A DNA stretch of 64,000 bases from an uncultured Bacilli bacterium (GTDB taxonomy: Bacteria; Bacillota_I; Bacilli_A; RF39; UBA660): assembly GCA_934086185.1 (NCBI GenBank), contig CAKOHW010000002.1, forward strand, positions 91,294 through 155,293, given 5' to 3'. The notes under the pieces were generated by a model, which was given only the letters and a program-made list of their open reading frames with translations, made no database searches and was not told the DNA's origin. Shown in pieces: positions 37,762-47,355 of this stretch; positions within the stretch are counted from its first letter, which is position 1, and each line of letters starts with the position of its first letter. Position numbers and translations under genes: made by a program.

Positions 37762-38752
37762 TACTAACAATTATTTATCTTTACTACATTTTTTCTCAAA
37801 ATCTCTATTTTTAGGTATAGGAATATCTAAAATAATAATGATTGCTCGTGAAAGTACTATTATAAGTATAATATTAGGTTCTATTATAGGATATTTTATA
37901 CTATCTATAATAAATAATTTAAATTATACTAACGCAAATAAATTTCAAAAAATATGTATGTTCATAATACTATATATATTATTTTCAATAGGTATAATAG
38001 AAATAATTAATTTAATATCAAGTATATATCTAATGGATACTAATAAATATATACTTATGATACCCCTATTAATAGTTATACTTTATATGAACACTAAAAG
38101 TATAACTATTAATATGAAAATATCTAATATACTATTGTACATAGTAGATATATCAATCATAATAGCATTCTTAGCCCTCATACCTAAAATAAAACTAACT
38201 AACTATTTACCTATATTTAATACTAAATTAAAATATATATTATTGGCATCAATAGAATATGCACTATACTCAGTAACTCCAAATATACTTTATGGTGGAA
38301 TAAAATATAATTACAAAAATAAAAACAAAGACTTAAAAAAAAGATATATATATTCAAATATATTTCTAATTATAATTATATTAACTACACAAGGTATACT
38401 AAGTACATACTTAGTAGATTTATTTAAATATCCTGAATACATAGTATTAAAAAAAATTAATTTATTAGACTTTATAAATAATGTAGAAAATATATTTTCA
38501 TTTATATGGATATACATAACTTACATTTATTTAAGCATATGTTCTAAACAAATGTATGACATGGTATTAGATACATTCAATAATAAATACATATACCCTA
38601 TATTTCTATTTATATCAATGTACTTTATAACAAAATATCTACTAAATAGTCAAATATTCTTACTAAATTTATTTAATTATTTATGGATATTATGTTTAAT
38701 AATTTTAATACTATATATATTAATAAACATTACATCATATAAAAAAGAATAA
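37751..38752 (+). CDS. Spore germination permease B subunit (GerAB/GerKB family)
   Basis: The 333-residue protein has about ten membrane segments and the family opening LGIGISKIIMIARESTIISI, placing it in the APC-like endospore germination permease family. The B subunit binds the germinant. AGGAGG lies before the ATG inside the end of the C-subunit gene. A bidirectional terminator overlaps its stop codon, and the next gene begins its stop codon on the other strand at the adjacent base. Confidence 0.9.
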   Translation: MKSDTNNYLSLLHFFSKSLFLGIGISKIIMIARESTIISIILGSIIGYFILSIINNLNYTNANKFQKICMFIILYILFSIGIIEIINLISSIYLMDTNKYILMIPLLIVILYMNTKSITINMKISNILLYIVDISIIIAFLALIPKIKLTNYLPIFNTKLKYILLASIEYALYSVTPNILYGGIKYNYKNKNKDLKKRYIYSNIFLIIIILTTQGILSTYLVDLFKYPEYIVLKKINLLDFINNVENIFSFIWIYITYIYLSICSKQMYDMVLDTFNNKYIYPIFLFISMYFITKYLLNSQIFLLNLFNYLWILCLIILILYILINITSYKKE

Positions 38753-38768
38753 CTAAATATTCTTTTTT
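38741..38768. terminator. Bidirectional terminator between convergent genes
   Basis: AAAAAAGAATA (38741-38751) pairs perfectly with TATTCTTTTTT (38758-38768). It overlaps the ends of both the germination permease gene and the convergent gene, with A and T tracts serving both directions. Confidence 0.85.
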
Positions 38769-39448
38769 ATATTATCTAATACAAACTTTATACAATCTTT
38801 ATACAGTATATCTAACTCACTTCTTTCAAATAATTTATAATGTATTCCAAATACTTTCTCTTTAAAACTATATTTATTAATATCAATAAATTCACTATTC
38901 AAATATTTAAATCTATTAAATACATCGTCTACACTATAAAATTTACCCTTTAAATATTTTAAATCATTAACAATATTTAAATTATATTTAGGTAAAAAAA
39001 CCATATTATTGTTATATAAATATTTCCCATATAAACAAAAATCATGATGTTTAAAATATTTAAGTACTTCTTTGTCTTTTGTTTTAATTATTTTATTATT
39101 ATTTAATTTTACTCCTACTACATTTTCTTTATTATCTTTTACCCACTTAATTGTATAAACATACTTATTATAATAATAATCTGTTAACAAATGTGCATAA
39201 TACCCAATAATTAAAGTATTATTAAGTTTGTCTTTATAAACTTCCATAAATTTATCTATATCAGGTAAATACTCACTATTACAACCCAAACACTTTTTAG
39301 TACCATAATAATGTGTATCACGTCTAGTAATAGTACTTCCATAATCCATATCAGGTAAAAGATTACCAAAAAGAAATTCATCTTCATCTAATTTTAATTT
39401 TCTATTAACTTCTTTAGCAATACTCAAATGCATACTCCAACAAGGCAT
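38753..39448 (-). CDS. Zinc-dependent phospholipase C-like protein
   Basis: The 231-residue protein begins MPCWSMHLSIAKEVNRKL and continues EFLFGNLLPDMDYGS, DTHYYG and IIGYYAHLLTDYYYN. This spacing of W, H, D, H, H and D residues is that of the PF00882 zinc-dependent phospholipase C/S1-P1-like metal site. There is no signal peptide, so a cytoplasmic role is likely and lipase activity is unproven. The ATG at 39448 follows GGGAAGTG. The gene is monocistronic, between two terminators. Confidence 0.65.
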   Translation of the reverse strand: MPCWSMHLSIAKEVNRKLKLDEDEFLFGNLLPDMDYGSTITRRDTHYYGTKKCLGCNSEYLPDIDKFMEVYKDKLNNTLIIGYYAHLLTDYYYNKYVYTIKWVKDNKENVVGVKLNNNKIIKTKDKEVLKYFKHHDFCLYGKYLYNNNMVFLPKYNLNIVNDLKYLKGKFYSVDDVFNRFKYLNSEFIDINKYSFKEKVFGIHYKLFERSELDILYKDCIKFVLDNIKKNI

Positions 39449-39473
39449 ATATTCACTTCCCATTATAGTATAT

Positions 39474-39495
39474 CAAAAAAACGCATAAAGCGTTT
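39474..39495 (-). terminator. Terminator behind the membrane glycosyltransferase-like gene
   Basis: On the minus strand AAACGC pairs with GCGTTT around a 5-base loop, followed by TTTT. It lies about 145 bases after the stop codon at 39640. Confidence 0.65.
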
Positions 39496-39639
39496 AAAAA
39501 TATTATTTTACAAATTGAAATCAACTAATAATAAATAACACTATATTTTTTAAAAGTCTTAATTATAATATTACCATTTTAATTAACAATTAAAGTATTA
39601 TAGCCAAAAAATAATTATAAACATAGAAAAATTCTTAAT

Positions 39640-40926
39640 TTATTTTTTTACATAAACATCATACTTATCAAAACTTTTATATAATTTATAGTTATCTTTA
39701 ATATGATTATATATTTTTAAAGATGCTTGTCCACCCTCATATTCTTTAAACATAACAAACTTAGTTCCATTCTTACTACTATCAAAATATTTAATAACAT
39801 TATCTTCTCCATTATATCCCATATTACCCATTAATAATAAATCATACTTATTTATATCTAATCCTAATAATAATTTATTATAATATGCTTCATACATAAT
39901 AAAATAAACATCATTAAAACTATTTAAATTATTCTTTAATATCATAGCATCATTATAATACTTTGCTTCTATTTTTTTATATTTTAAAGCATTAGTTCCC
40001 TCTTTCATATCAAGCATAGTATATTGTAATAATGATGATAATAAAGGACATATCAAAATAATACTCAAATACTTATTATATTTTAAATAATACTTATTAT
40101 TACAATTTAAAAATACATAAAATATAACTGGAACTAAACTAATAAGTATATGAATTAAATTAAATATAGGATAACTCATTATTTGAAATAACATTATATA
40201 TAATACTTTAATATCTTTATTTTTTCTAAATACATTAATTAAATATAATATAGTTATTATAAAAATTATTAAACCTATACTAGATCTATAATTCTTAGTA
40301 GCAAAAGATATTAAACTACCAAATGCATAATTAATATAATCATATAAACTATTATTAAAATAAAAATATATTAAAAATATAATATTAGGTACTAAAAAAC
40401 CTATAAATCTTTTAAAGACTTTTTTAAAATCTTTAAAATAATATAATGAAGCCAACGATAATAACCCCATAGAACTTTTAGTCAAAAATACTAAACCTAA
40501 TACTATACCAATTACATAATCATTATTATTTTTATCTTCTAAATAAAATAATATAAATAAAAACATCATACATAATAAATTATAATTTGGATTAGATACA
40601 AAACTCAATATAATCAATGTAGGTATAAAAGCTTTATTATAATTTTTATATACTATATAACTAATTATAGTAGGCATAATAGCATTACTTAAATAAAATA
40701 TAATCATATTATTACCAAATATCTTCAATATTAAACCAAATATAGTAGGATAAAGAGGTGTTATAACCATATTAAAATCACTATATAATTTCATGCCTTT
40801 AGCAAAGTTATAACAAAAACCATAATTCCATATTAAATCATTATTACTAATACTAAAATAATTAATAACAAAATTATATATAAGTAATACAAAAAAGATT
40901 ATCATTAATTTATACTTATTCTTCAT
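39640..40926 (-). CDS. Polytopic membrane protein resembling GT-C glycosyltransferases
   Basis: The 428-residue protein has about ten membrane segments. The first external loop, SNNDLIWNYGFCYNFAKGMK and LYSDFNMVITPLYP, matches the GT-C pattern of an early acidic residue, a G-x-x-x-Y-x-D-F segment and a conserved Pro, as in ArnT/PMT-like enzymes. The C-terminal part is a soluble domain. Such enzymes move sugars from polyprenyl-phosphate carriers to glycans or proteins outside the membrane. Substrates are unknown. It is followed closely downstream of the small membrane protein gene at 40933. Confidence 0.65.
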   Translation of the reverse strand: MKNKYKLMIIFFVLLIYNFVINYFSISNNDLIWNYGFCYNFAKGMKLYSDFNMVITPLYPTIFGLILKIFGNNMIIFYLSNAIMPTIISYIVYKNYNKAFIPTLIILSFVSNPNYNLLCMMFLFILFYLEDKNNNDYVIGIVLGLVFLTKSSMGLLSLASLYYFKDFKKVFKRFIGFLVPNIIFLIYFYFNNSLYDYINYAFGSLISFATKNYRSSIGLIIFIITILYLINVFRKNKDIKVLYIMLFQIMSYPIFNLIHILISLVPVIFYVFLNCNNKYYLKYNKYLSIILICPLLSSLLQYTMLDMKEGTNALKYKKIEAKYYNDAMILKNNLNSFNDVYFIMYEAYYNKLLLGLDINKYDLLLMGNMGYNGEDNVIKYFDSSKNGTKFVMFKEYEGGQASLKIYNHIKDNYKLYKSFDKYDVYVKK

Positions 40927-40932
40927 GATAAC

Positions 40933-41424
40933 CTACTTTACATTCTCAAATTCTAATCTTATATTACTTGATGAATATAATAAAATATTTTTACAATTAT
41001 TATCATTATCTAACCAAATATATACTTTTAATAAATTATAATTTTCAAGTAAATATTCAAATTGTTTTTTATCAATAGGATCGTAACTAATCTTTATATC
41101 ATTAACATCTTTTTCAGTATTAGATAAGTTTTTTATATAATAATGTGAATTATCAGTAACATTATATTTTTCATATTTAACTGTATGATTTTGTAAATAA
41201 TATTTGTTATAAAAATATTGTGATACACTTATACTAGTTCCATCGTAATCATATATATACATATCTTTATCATAAGTATCAGCATTAACACTAGTAATTA
41301 ATTCTATTTCTTTCATATTTTTATCTGCTTCACCCTTATTTATAACAAAAAAAGTAATTAATATTAATAATATTACAAAGGCACAAACAAATAATAATTT
41401 ACTTAGAAATGAATTATTCCCCAT
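40933..41424 (-). CDS. Membrane-anchored extracytoplasmic protein, unknown
   Basis: A 163-residue protein with one N-terminal membrane segment (about residues 7-28) and an external domain rich in Tyr, Asn and Asp. AGGAG lies 8 bases before the ATG at 41424; the frame also extends 6 codons upstream. It ends 6 bases before the glycosyltransferase-like gene starts, so the two are likely co-expressed. I do not recognise the domain. Confidence 0.65.
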   Translation of the reverse strand: MGNNSFLSKLLFVCAFVILLILITFFVINKGEADKNMKEIELITSVNADTYDKDMYIYDYDGTSISVSQYFYNKYYLQNHTVKYEKYNVTDNSHYYIKNLSNTEKDVNDIKISYDPIDKKQFEYLLENYNLLKVYIWLDNDNNCKNILLYSSSNIRLEFENVK

Positions 41425-41456
41425 ATTAACTACTCCTATCATAATAAATTATAACA

Positions 41457-41493
41457 AATAAATAAATCGAAGTAAATCTAATTTCTTCGATTT
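41457..41493 (-). terminator. Terminator of the replication and secretion operon ending in dnaI
   Basis: On the minus strand AAATCGAAG pairs with CTTCGATTT around a 12-base loop. The T-tract is interrupted (ATTTATTTG). The 17-base sequence CTAATTTCTTCGATTTT of this region is repeated once more at the very end of dnaI, a small duplication. Confidence 0.55.
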
Positions 41494-41503
41494 TGATTAT
41501 TAA

Positions 41504-42418
41504 CTAATTTCTTCGATTTTTACTAATTAGTTCACTGTCAATCGTAATTTGTTTAATTCTTTCTATTATTCTTCTTGCTTTAACTTTATCCATATTATTT
41601 TTAGCTAAACTTAAATGTGTTTCTAATTCATCTATATTTAAATTAGATGTTATAAAAGTAGATAAATTATTTTCCATTCTATATTGTAATATCGTTCCAA
41701 GTACTTCATCTCTACTCCAATTAGTAACTGTCTCAGCACCTAAATCATCTATAAGTAATAAATCAGTTTCTTTTATTTCATTTAATAATTCACTATAATT
41801 TTCACTTTTATTATCAAATGAAGATTTTAATTTATTTAATAATTCTGGATAATAAACAATAATAGTTTTATAATTTTTTTTAGCAAGTTCATTTAATAAA
41901 GCAGATACTAAGTATGTTTTACCACAACCAAAAGAACCATGTAAAAATAATCCTTTTTTCTCTGTTGGATAATTATCATAAAAAGATTTTAAAAATTTTA
42001 TAACATTAACTCTTTTTTTATCAGTAATATCTATATCAGACATTTTAGCATTTTTAATTTCATCAGCTATGCCGAAGAAAATACTCTTATTTACTTTTTC
42101 TTCGTTAATTGCCATATTCTTATATTTACATAAAATATAATCAAATATCAATCTATCATTATCTTTTCTAGGATAATAAACACACCCGTTAACTTCATTT
42201 TTACATTCTATTAAACTTTTACAATTTTTACAATTTTTTAATGAACATACAGTTTTTTCTAATTTTGATGTATATTTCATTCCAACTTCATCACTTATTT
42301 TAAGTCTATTAACTAATAATTTAAAATCTTCATCTTTTAAACTTTTAACATAGTCTCTTTTTAATTCATCACTTAAATTATTATTAAAATTTTTCTGTAT
42401 ATTTTTAAAACTATCCAT
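41504..42418 (-). CDS. dnaI: Primosomal protein DnaI (helicase loader)
   Basis: The 304-residue AAA+ protein has an N-terminal Cys-rich zinc module (CSLKNCKNCKSLIECKNEVN), Walker A GSFGCGKTYL and Walker B LLIDDLGAE, and an arginine-finger region near RRIIERIKQ. DnaI loads the replicative helicase during initiation and restart. AGGTGATAGT precedes the ATG, 4 bases after dnaB. This dnaB-dnaI pair is typical of Firmicutes. Confidence 0.94.
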   Translation of the reverse strand: MDSFKNIQKNFNNNLSDELKRDYVKSLKDEDFKLLVNRLKISDEVGMKYTSKLEKTVCSLKNCKNCKSLIECKNEVNGCVYYPRKDNDRLIFDYILCKYKNMAINEEKVNKSIFFGIADEIKNAKMSDIDITDKKRVNVIKFLKSFYDNYPTEKKGLFLHGSFGCGKTYLVSALLNELAKKNYKTIIVYYPELLNKLKSSFDNKSENYSELLNEIKETDLLLIDDLGAETVTNWSRDEVLGTILQYRMENNLSTFITSNLNIDELETHLSLAKNNMDKVKARRIIERIKQITIDSELISKNRRN

Positions 42419-42422
42419 ACTA

Positions 42423-43700
42423 TCACCTAAAATCTTTTAATAAATTTTCTAATTCTTTTCTTTCTTCTTCACTAACATTTTCTTCTTCGTTCTTTTCATC
42501 AAACCATACTGGCACTATTTCTTCCTTTACATTTGTAAATACTTTCTTTCTATTTTTCTTATGTTCTTTTTCGGCTCTCTCCATTGCTTTACTAGCAGTA
42601 TCTATATTACTTCTTATCCATCCTCCTGCTATTGCTTCCACATAATTTCTATTTAATTTATTATCATTTATTCTTAACACATAATCAATTAATACATTGA
42701 TTACAGCAGGTTTCATTTTTAGTTCAACTGCTAAATATTCTAATAATTTTAAATCTCTACTAGTAGGTTTTATTCCCTTATTTTTCCCCATAAGAAAATC
42801 ATATGGACTAGTATTTTCAAAAACATATAACATCTTACCCCTATTAGAAGTATCACTATATTTTTGTTTTAAATAATCAGGTTGAGTTCTATATATAAGT
42901 GTAGGTAAATTACCATTATTATTAAAATCATAATATTTTCTAACATTACTTATTAACTTTTCTTTATTAATCATACCATTAGTTTCAATACTCATTCTAA
43001 CCATATCTATCATTCTTAAATTATCTATATCATATACAAACGCTAAATTATTTATTAATTCACGAGTTCTCTTATTAAATGCTTTATCACTTATAATATT
43101 ATTAGGAATACTAGATATTAAAGTATCAAAATCTATTACCTCACCTACATTTATTCCAATTTCTTCTCTCGATTTAATAGAATCATTCCTTATATTATTA
43201 CTAATACTAATATAAGTACTACTTAAAGTACTAGAAATATCTTCATATTCTTTCATATCTATTTGTATTTTTTTATAATGATTACATAACTTTTTATATT
43301 CAGTATCCCCTATATTATTATATAAAACAATATTTAATACCGGATGATTTAAAAATTCATTAGGACTTATAGGACTATAAATCTCATATATATAATTATT
43401 TTGATTATCATTAAGTTTAACAAATGTCTTAATTAAACCAACACCTTCTAAAGATGAACACGCTTTCTTTATTACATCTAATCCACTTTTTAACATAATC
43501 ATTAAATGATGATGACTTAATACATCACTTCTATTATCATACTTATCTAAATCACTTATAAATGTAAAATATAATGACACCGCTAATGGTCCTATTATAG
43601 GTTGATATAAATCTATAATAACTTTTTTATCATATTCTGTAATAATAGTTTTATTTATAACTACATAACTATCAGCAGGTAGTAAAGTTATTGTTTTCAT
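42423..43700 (-). CDS. dnaB: Replication initiation and membrane attachment protein DnaB (Firmicute type)
   Basis: The 425-residue protein is the DnaB/DnaD-family helicase co-loader, not the DnaB helicase. The N-terminal winged helix (IIDLYQPIIGPLAVSLYFTF) and two DnaD-like helical domains (SPYDFLMGKNKGIKPTSRDL and VEAIAGGWIRSNIDTASKAM) are clear. It works with DnaD and DnaI at oriC and at restart sites. Two adjacent ATG codons are possible; the one at 43700 has better spacing from GAGGTG. Confidence 0.92.
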   Translation of the reverse strand: MKTITLLPADSYVVINKTIITEYDKKVIIDLYQPIIGPLAVSLYFTFISDLDKYDNRSDVLSHHHLMIMLKSGLDVIKKACSSLEGVGLIKTFVKLNDNQNNYIYEIYSPISPNEFLNHPVLNIVLYNNIGDTEYKKLCNHYKKIQIDMKEYEDISSTLSSTYISISNNIRNDSIKSREEIGINVGEVIDFDTLISSIPNNIISDKAFNKRTRELINNLAFVYDIDNLRMIDMVRMSIETNGMINKEKLISNVRKYYDFNNNGNLPTLIYRTQPDYLKQKYSDTSNRGKMLYVFENTSPYDFLMGKNKGIKPTSRDLKLLEYLAVELKMKPAVINVLIDYVLRINDNKLNRNYVEAIAGGWIRSNIDTASKAMERAEKEHKKNRKKVFTNVKEEIVPVWFDEKNEEENVSEEERKELENLLKDFR

Positions 43701-43751
43701 CATATCACCTCATCAACTATATTTTATATTAGATTATTATTTTATTCAAGA

Positions 43752-43943
43752 CTACTTTATATATTTAAAGTATAAAATTAAAATACCCGGTATAAATAAC
43801 AAACACTCTATTCTTTTAAAACAAAATAATAAATATTCTAATAAATTATACCCAATAACAAACAAATTTAAATATAATATAAAAAATACAATTGATATAC
43901 TAACTAATAAAACCCCAACAAAAAAATATATTATTTTATTCAT
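43752..43943 (-). CDS. Small hydrophobic protein between ylxM and dnaB
   Basis: A 63-residue, very hydrophobic product with two predicted membrane segments (about residues 5-30 and 45-60) and a basic end. No ribosome binding site is visible before the ATG, and the region is extremely AT-rich, so it may not be a gene. It lies in the gap between ylxM and dnaB on the same strand. Confidence 0.4.
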   Translation of the reverse strand: MNKIIYFFVGVLLVSISIVFFILYLNLFVIGYNLLEYLLFCFKRIECLLFIPGILILYFKYIK

Positions 43944-43967
43944 AATATATTTTATTTATATAATATT

Positions 43968-44252
43968 TTAAATATACTTATCTATTTTATCTATTAAATC
44001 TTTATCTTTAATAATACTCAATATTTTATTACGTTTATAAAAACATTTTAATGTATCTTCATAAGAATATAATTTTTCTTTTATTATTTTAATCTGTTTA
44101 CTAACAGCATTCTTAGATATTTTATCATTCTCTGCTATTTCTTCCATTGTTAAGTTTTCAAAGTAATAATCTTCAAAATACTCTTGTTGTTTTAAAGTAA
44201 GTAGTAAACCATAATAATCATATAAACTAATTAAATAATTTCTTTCTTCCAT
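43968..44252 (-). CDS. ylxM: YlxM-like HTH protein (UPF0122)
   Basis: The 94-residue protein has the sigma-70 region-4-like helix-turn-helix of the YlxM family: LTLKQQEYFEDYYFENLTME and EIAENDKISKNAVSKQIKII. YlxM stimulates the signal recognition particle in Streptococcus. It shares one base with the ftsY stop (TAATG). In Bacillus the next gene is ffh; here ffh is missing from this position and dnaB follows. Confidence 0.88.
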   Translation of the reverse strand: MEERNYLISLYDYYGLLLTLKQQEYFEDYYFENLTMEEIAENDKISKNAVSKQIKIIKEKLYSYEDTLKCFYKRNKILSIIKDKDLIDKIDKYI

Positions 44253-45226
44253 TAAACCATATCCTTAAATAAACCATAAATATATTCTTCAATATCAAAA
44301 CTTTTTAAATCATCTTCACCTTCACCAAGTCCAATAAATTTAACAGGTATACCAACAGTTTCTTTTATTGCAAGTACTATACCACCTTTAGCAGTACCAT
44401 CTAACTTAGTTAAAACTATACCTGTAATATTTGTAATACTTTTAAAACTTTCTGCTTGCAATATTCCATTTTGTCCTGTAGTAGCATCAATAATTAACAA
44501 TGTTTCATGAGGAGCATCTGGTATAAATTTTCCAATAACATTATTAATCTTTTCTAACTCATTCATTAAATTTACTTTATTTTGTAAACGTCCTGCAGTA
44601 TCAATTAATACTATATCAGCATTTTCTTCTGTTGCTACCTTTAATCCATCAAAAACTACACCAGCAGGATCTGTATTCTCTTTTCCAAAAAATAATGAAT
44701 CTGTTCTATTAGCCCATTCTTTTAATTGTTCTACTGCACCTGCTCTAAAAGTATCACCAGCAATCATCATTACTTTTTTGCCTTCACTCTTATATTTTTT
44801 TGCAAGTTTGCCAATTGTAGTAGTCTTACCTACACCATTTACACCAACAAATAATAAAACAGTAGGTCCATTTTCATTCATTTTTATTTTATCACTTAAA
44901 TTTTCACCTTCTACATAAATTAAAAATAACTCATCTACAATAACTTCTTTTAATTTATTAGTATCAGTAATATTTTCATGTTTAACACGTTTTTTCAATT
45001 TATCTAAAAAATCAAATACTGTTTTAACACCAATATCAGCTTTAATTAATAAATTTTCTAATTCATCAAAGTATTCATCACTTACTTTAGTATATTTTAT
45101 ACCAAGTAAACTTAATTCACTAACAAATTCTTTACGAGTCTTTTCTAATCCTTTATCATAAGTTTCTAAATCTTCACGTTTTTCTGTATTAGTAAATACT
45201 TTCTTTAATTTATCAAATAATCCCAT
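44252..45226 (-). CDS. ftsY: Signal recognition particle receptor FtsY
   Basis: The 324-residue SRP-type GTPase has a four-helix N domain and a G domain with GVNGVGKTTTIGKLAKKY (P-loop), MIAGDTFRAGAVEQL, LIDTAGR and TKLDGTAKGG. The acidic A domain of larger FtsY proteins is almost absent. FtsY docks SRP-ribosome complexes at the membrane. AAAGGAG precedes the ATG. It is followed by ylxM with a one-base overlap. Confidence 0.97.
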   Translation of the reverse strand: MGLFDKLKKVFTNTEKREDLETYDKGLEKTRKEFVSELSLLGIKYTKVSDEYFDELENLLIKADIGVKTVFDFLDKLKKRVKHENITDTNKLKEVIVDELFLIYVEGENLSDKIKMNENGPTVLLFVGVNGVGKTTTIGKLAKKYKSEGKKVMMIAGDTFRAGAVEQLKEWANRTDSLFFGKENTDPAGVVFDGLKVATEENADIVLIDTAGRLQNKVNLMNELEKINNVIGKFIPDAPHETLLIIDATTGQNGILQAESFKSITNITGIVLTKLDGTAKGGIVLAIKETVGIPVKFIGLGEGEDDLKSFDIEEYIYGLFKDMV

Positions 45227-45227
45227 A

Positions 45228-45845
45228 TTATCTCTCCTTTATCATATCTTTAATAGGTTGATAAGTTTTTCTATACCCATCTATAAGACCATATTCTTTT
45301 AATGCTTCTATATGTTTTTTAGTAGGATAACCTTTATGATTTTTAAATCCATACATAGGATATTTCTTATCTAAATCATACATCATTTTATCTCTAGTAA
45401 CTTTTGCAATAACACTTGCTGCTGCAATGCTTTCACTTTTAGCATCTCCCTTAATTATACTAGTAGTAGGTATAGAAAGTTCTAATGGCATTGCATCAAT
45501 TAAAATATGTTCAGGTTTAATATCCAAATTATTTATTGCTTCTTTCATTGCTAACTTAGTTGCCTCATAAATATTTACATCATCTATAACTTTTTCATCC
45601 ATCAATCCAATTCCAATACTTATTGCATCTCTTTTTATTATGTCATAAAATTTATCACGCTTTTTTTCACTTAACTTTTTAGAATCAGTTAAACCTTCTA
45701 ATTTATAATCTTTAGGTAAAATTACTGCAGCAGCAACTACCGGACCAATTAATGGTCCACGACCAACTTCATCAACTCCAGCAATTAAATTAATACCATT
45801 ATCATATAATTCTTTTTCGTATTTTAGTAAATCTATATCATTCAT
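45228..45845 (-). CDS. rnhB: Ribonuclease HII
   Basis: The 205-residue protein carries the RNase HII signature [19 protein letters not shown] with the first two catalytic acidic residues, then LTDSKKL, IDAMPL, and [20 protein letters not shown] with the remaining Asp. It removes ribonucleotides misincorporated in DNA. The start has only a weak binding site and is 3 bases after the preceding gene; the ftsY gene begins directly after it. Confidence 0.96.
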   Translation of the reverse strand: MNDIDLLKYEKELYDNGINLIAGVDEVGRGPLIGPVVAAAVILPKDYKLEGLTDSKKLSEKKRDKFYDIIKRDAISIGIGLMDEKVIDDVNIYEATKLAMKEAINNLDIKPEHILIDAMPLELSIPTTSIIKGDAKSESIAAASVIAKVTRDKMMYDLDKKYPMYGFKNHKGYPTKKHIEALKEYGLIDGYRKTYQPIKDMIKER

Positions 45846-45848
45846 CTA

Positions 45849-46487
45849 TTACTTCAACTCTATTCCATTATCAAGTAATTTTTTCATTACTTCTTCATTT
45901 TCTTTCCAACTACAAATTATTTTCATAGAACCACTATTAAATGGAAATAATTTTAATAATTTTTGTTTATCAATTCCATATGTATTAGAAAATTCATTAC
46001 TAGTAATTTTTAGTGCTTTTCGTCTAGTTATTTCATTCTTTCTTTGATTAATATCATCAACAGTTAGAAAAAACATAATTCTAGCATATAATAACTCTTT
46101 ACCACATATTAAATCCTTAGTATGATTTAACATTATATCATCTCTATCACAAACTGAAGTATTACTAACTACTATTTTTCCTAACAATAAATATTTTATC
46201 AAAACATCTCTTTTATCCATATGTAATAAAGAAGGAAAATTATATATCATTCTAGATATATCTTCTAAAGAATATCCTAACGATCTAAAAAATATAGTTT
46301 TCTCAATCAAATTTTTCAAAAACACATTTTCATCTATTCTAGTTCTTAAGTAACTATCTATTTTAGCATAATACATTACTAATTCTTCACTAGTATAATA
46401 ATTAGTAATATTTAAATATTTTTCTAAATTATATTTTGTAATTGATAATCTTCTTTTATATTCTTCCTCACTAATTTTTAAAGACAT
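45849..46487 (-). CDS. Helical repeat protein with mTERF-like motifs, unknown function
   Basis: This 212-residue protein contains a stretch FRSLGYSLEDISRMIYNFPS with the pattern of an mTERF repeat (L-G-x-S-x-x-D-I-x-x-M-I ... P-x-L-L). Other parts, such as RRKALKITSNEF, may be further degenerate helical repeats. mTERF proteins bind nucleic acids in organelles; bacterial relatives are barely characterised. The ATG at 46487 follows GGATGG. It sits between rbgA and rnhB in a core operon. Confidence 0.6.
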   Translation of the reverse strand: MSLKISEEEYKRRLSITKYNLEKYLNITNYYTSEELVMYYAKIDSYLRTRIDENVFLKNLIEKTIFFRSLGYSLEDISRMIYNFPSLLHMDKRDVLIKYLLLGKIVVSNTSVCDRDDIMLNHTKDLICGKELLYARIMFFLTVDDINQRKNEITRRKALKITSNEFSNTYGIDKQKLLKLFPFNSGSMKIICSWKENEEVMKKLLDNGIELK

Positions 46488-46488
46488 A

Positions 46489-47355
46489 TTAATCCATCCT
46501 ATCAAAAGTAATTTTAGTTACATACTCATTTTTTATATCATTTAATATATATTCACTTACTCTAGTATAATCTACTTCACCACCACTAATAATGGCCCCT
46601 ATTTTTTTACCAATACTATCATAAGTAATACATAAATCTTCATCAATATAATCAATATTATATCTCATTTTTAATATATTTGGATAAAAATCATTTAATT
46701 TATTTAATATATGTACAGCAATTTCATCAGTATCTAATATCTCACTTCTAATAGCAGACATACTTGCTAAATTTAATGCAACTTCTTGATTATCAAATTT
46801 TGGCCATAAAATTCCCGGAGTATCAAGTAGCAATATATTACTATTAGTTTTTAACCAAACTAAATTCTTAGTTACACCTGGTTTATTACCAACATTAGCG
46901 ACTTTTCTACCAACCATTTTATTAATTAATGTACTCTTACCAACATTAGGTATACCTACAACTAATGCCTTTATTTGTTTTTCTTTCATACCTTTATCAA
47001 ATCTTTTATCATTAGTATCTTTCATTAATGTATTGGTGATATTGATTATTTCATCTACTGAATTATTAGTATTCAAATTTGCTTTAATTACTTTATATCC
47101 TTCATTTTCATAATATTTAACCCATTTTTCTGTTTCATCTTTATCACACAAATCATACTTAGTCATAATTAATATTCTAGGTTTATTTTTTATAGTCTTA
47201 TCTATATCAACTATCTTACTAGAATAAGGTATTCTAGCATCAATTAGTTCATAAACCACATCAATTAATGGTAATAACTCTCCTATTTGTCTTTTTGTTT
47301 TTTGCATATGGCCTGGAAACCAGTTTATATTTGTTTTATTATCATTCAATTTCAT
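46489..47355 (-). CDS. rbgA: Ribosome biogenesis GTPase RbgA (YlqF)
   Basis: The 288-residue protein is a circularly permuted GTPase. NWFPGHMQKTKRQIGELLPL comes first, then the G4-like motif TKYD (usually NKxD), later G1 GIPNVGKST and G3 DTPG. RbgA is needed for late 50S assembly and sits upstream of rnhB in many Firmicutes. I use the ATG at 47355, inside the end of rhuM; the binding site there (GAAGTG) is weak. The frame extends to a TTG at 47382. Confidence 0.94.
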   Translation of the reverse strand: MKLNDNKTNINWFPGHMQKTKRQIGELLPLIDVVYELIDARIPYSSKIVDIDKTIKNKPRILIMTKYDLCDKDETEKWVKYYENEGYKVIKANLNTNNSVDEIINITNTLMKDTNDKRFDKGMKEKQIKALVVGIPNVGKSTLINKMVGRKVANVGNKPGVTKNLVWLKTNSNILLLDTPGILWPKFDNQEVALNLASMSAIRSEILDTDEIAVHILNKLNDFYPNILKMRYNIDYIDEDLCITYDSIGKKIGAIISGGEVDYTRVSEYILNDIKNEYVTKITFDRMD

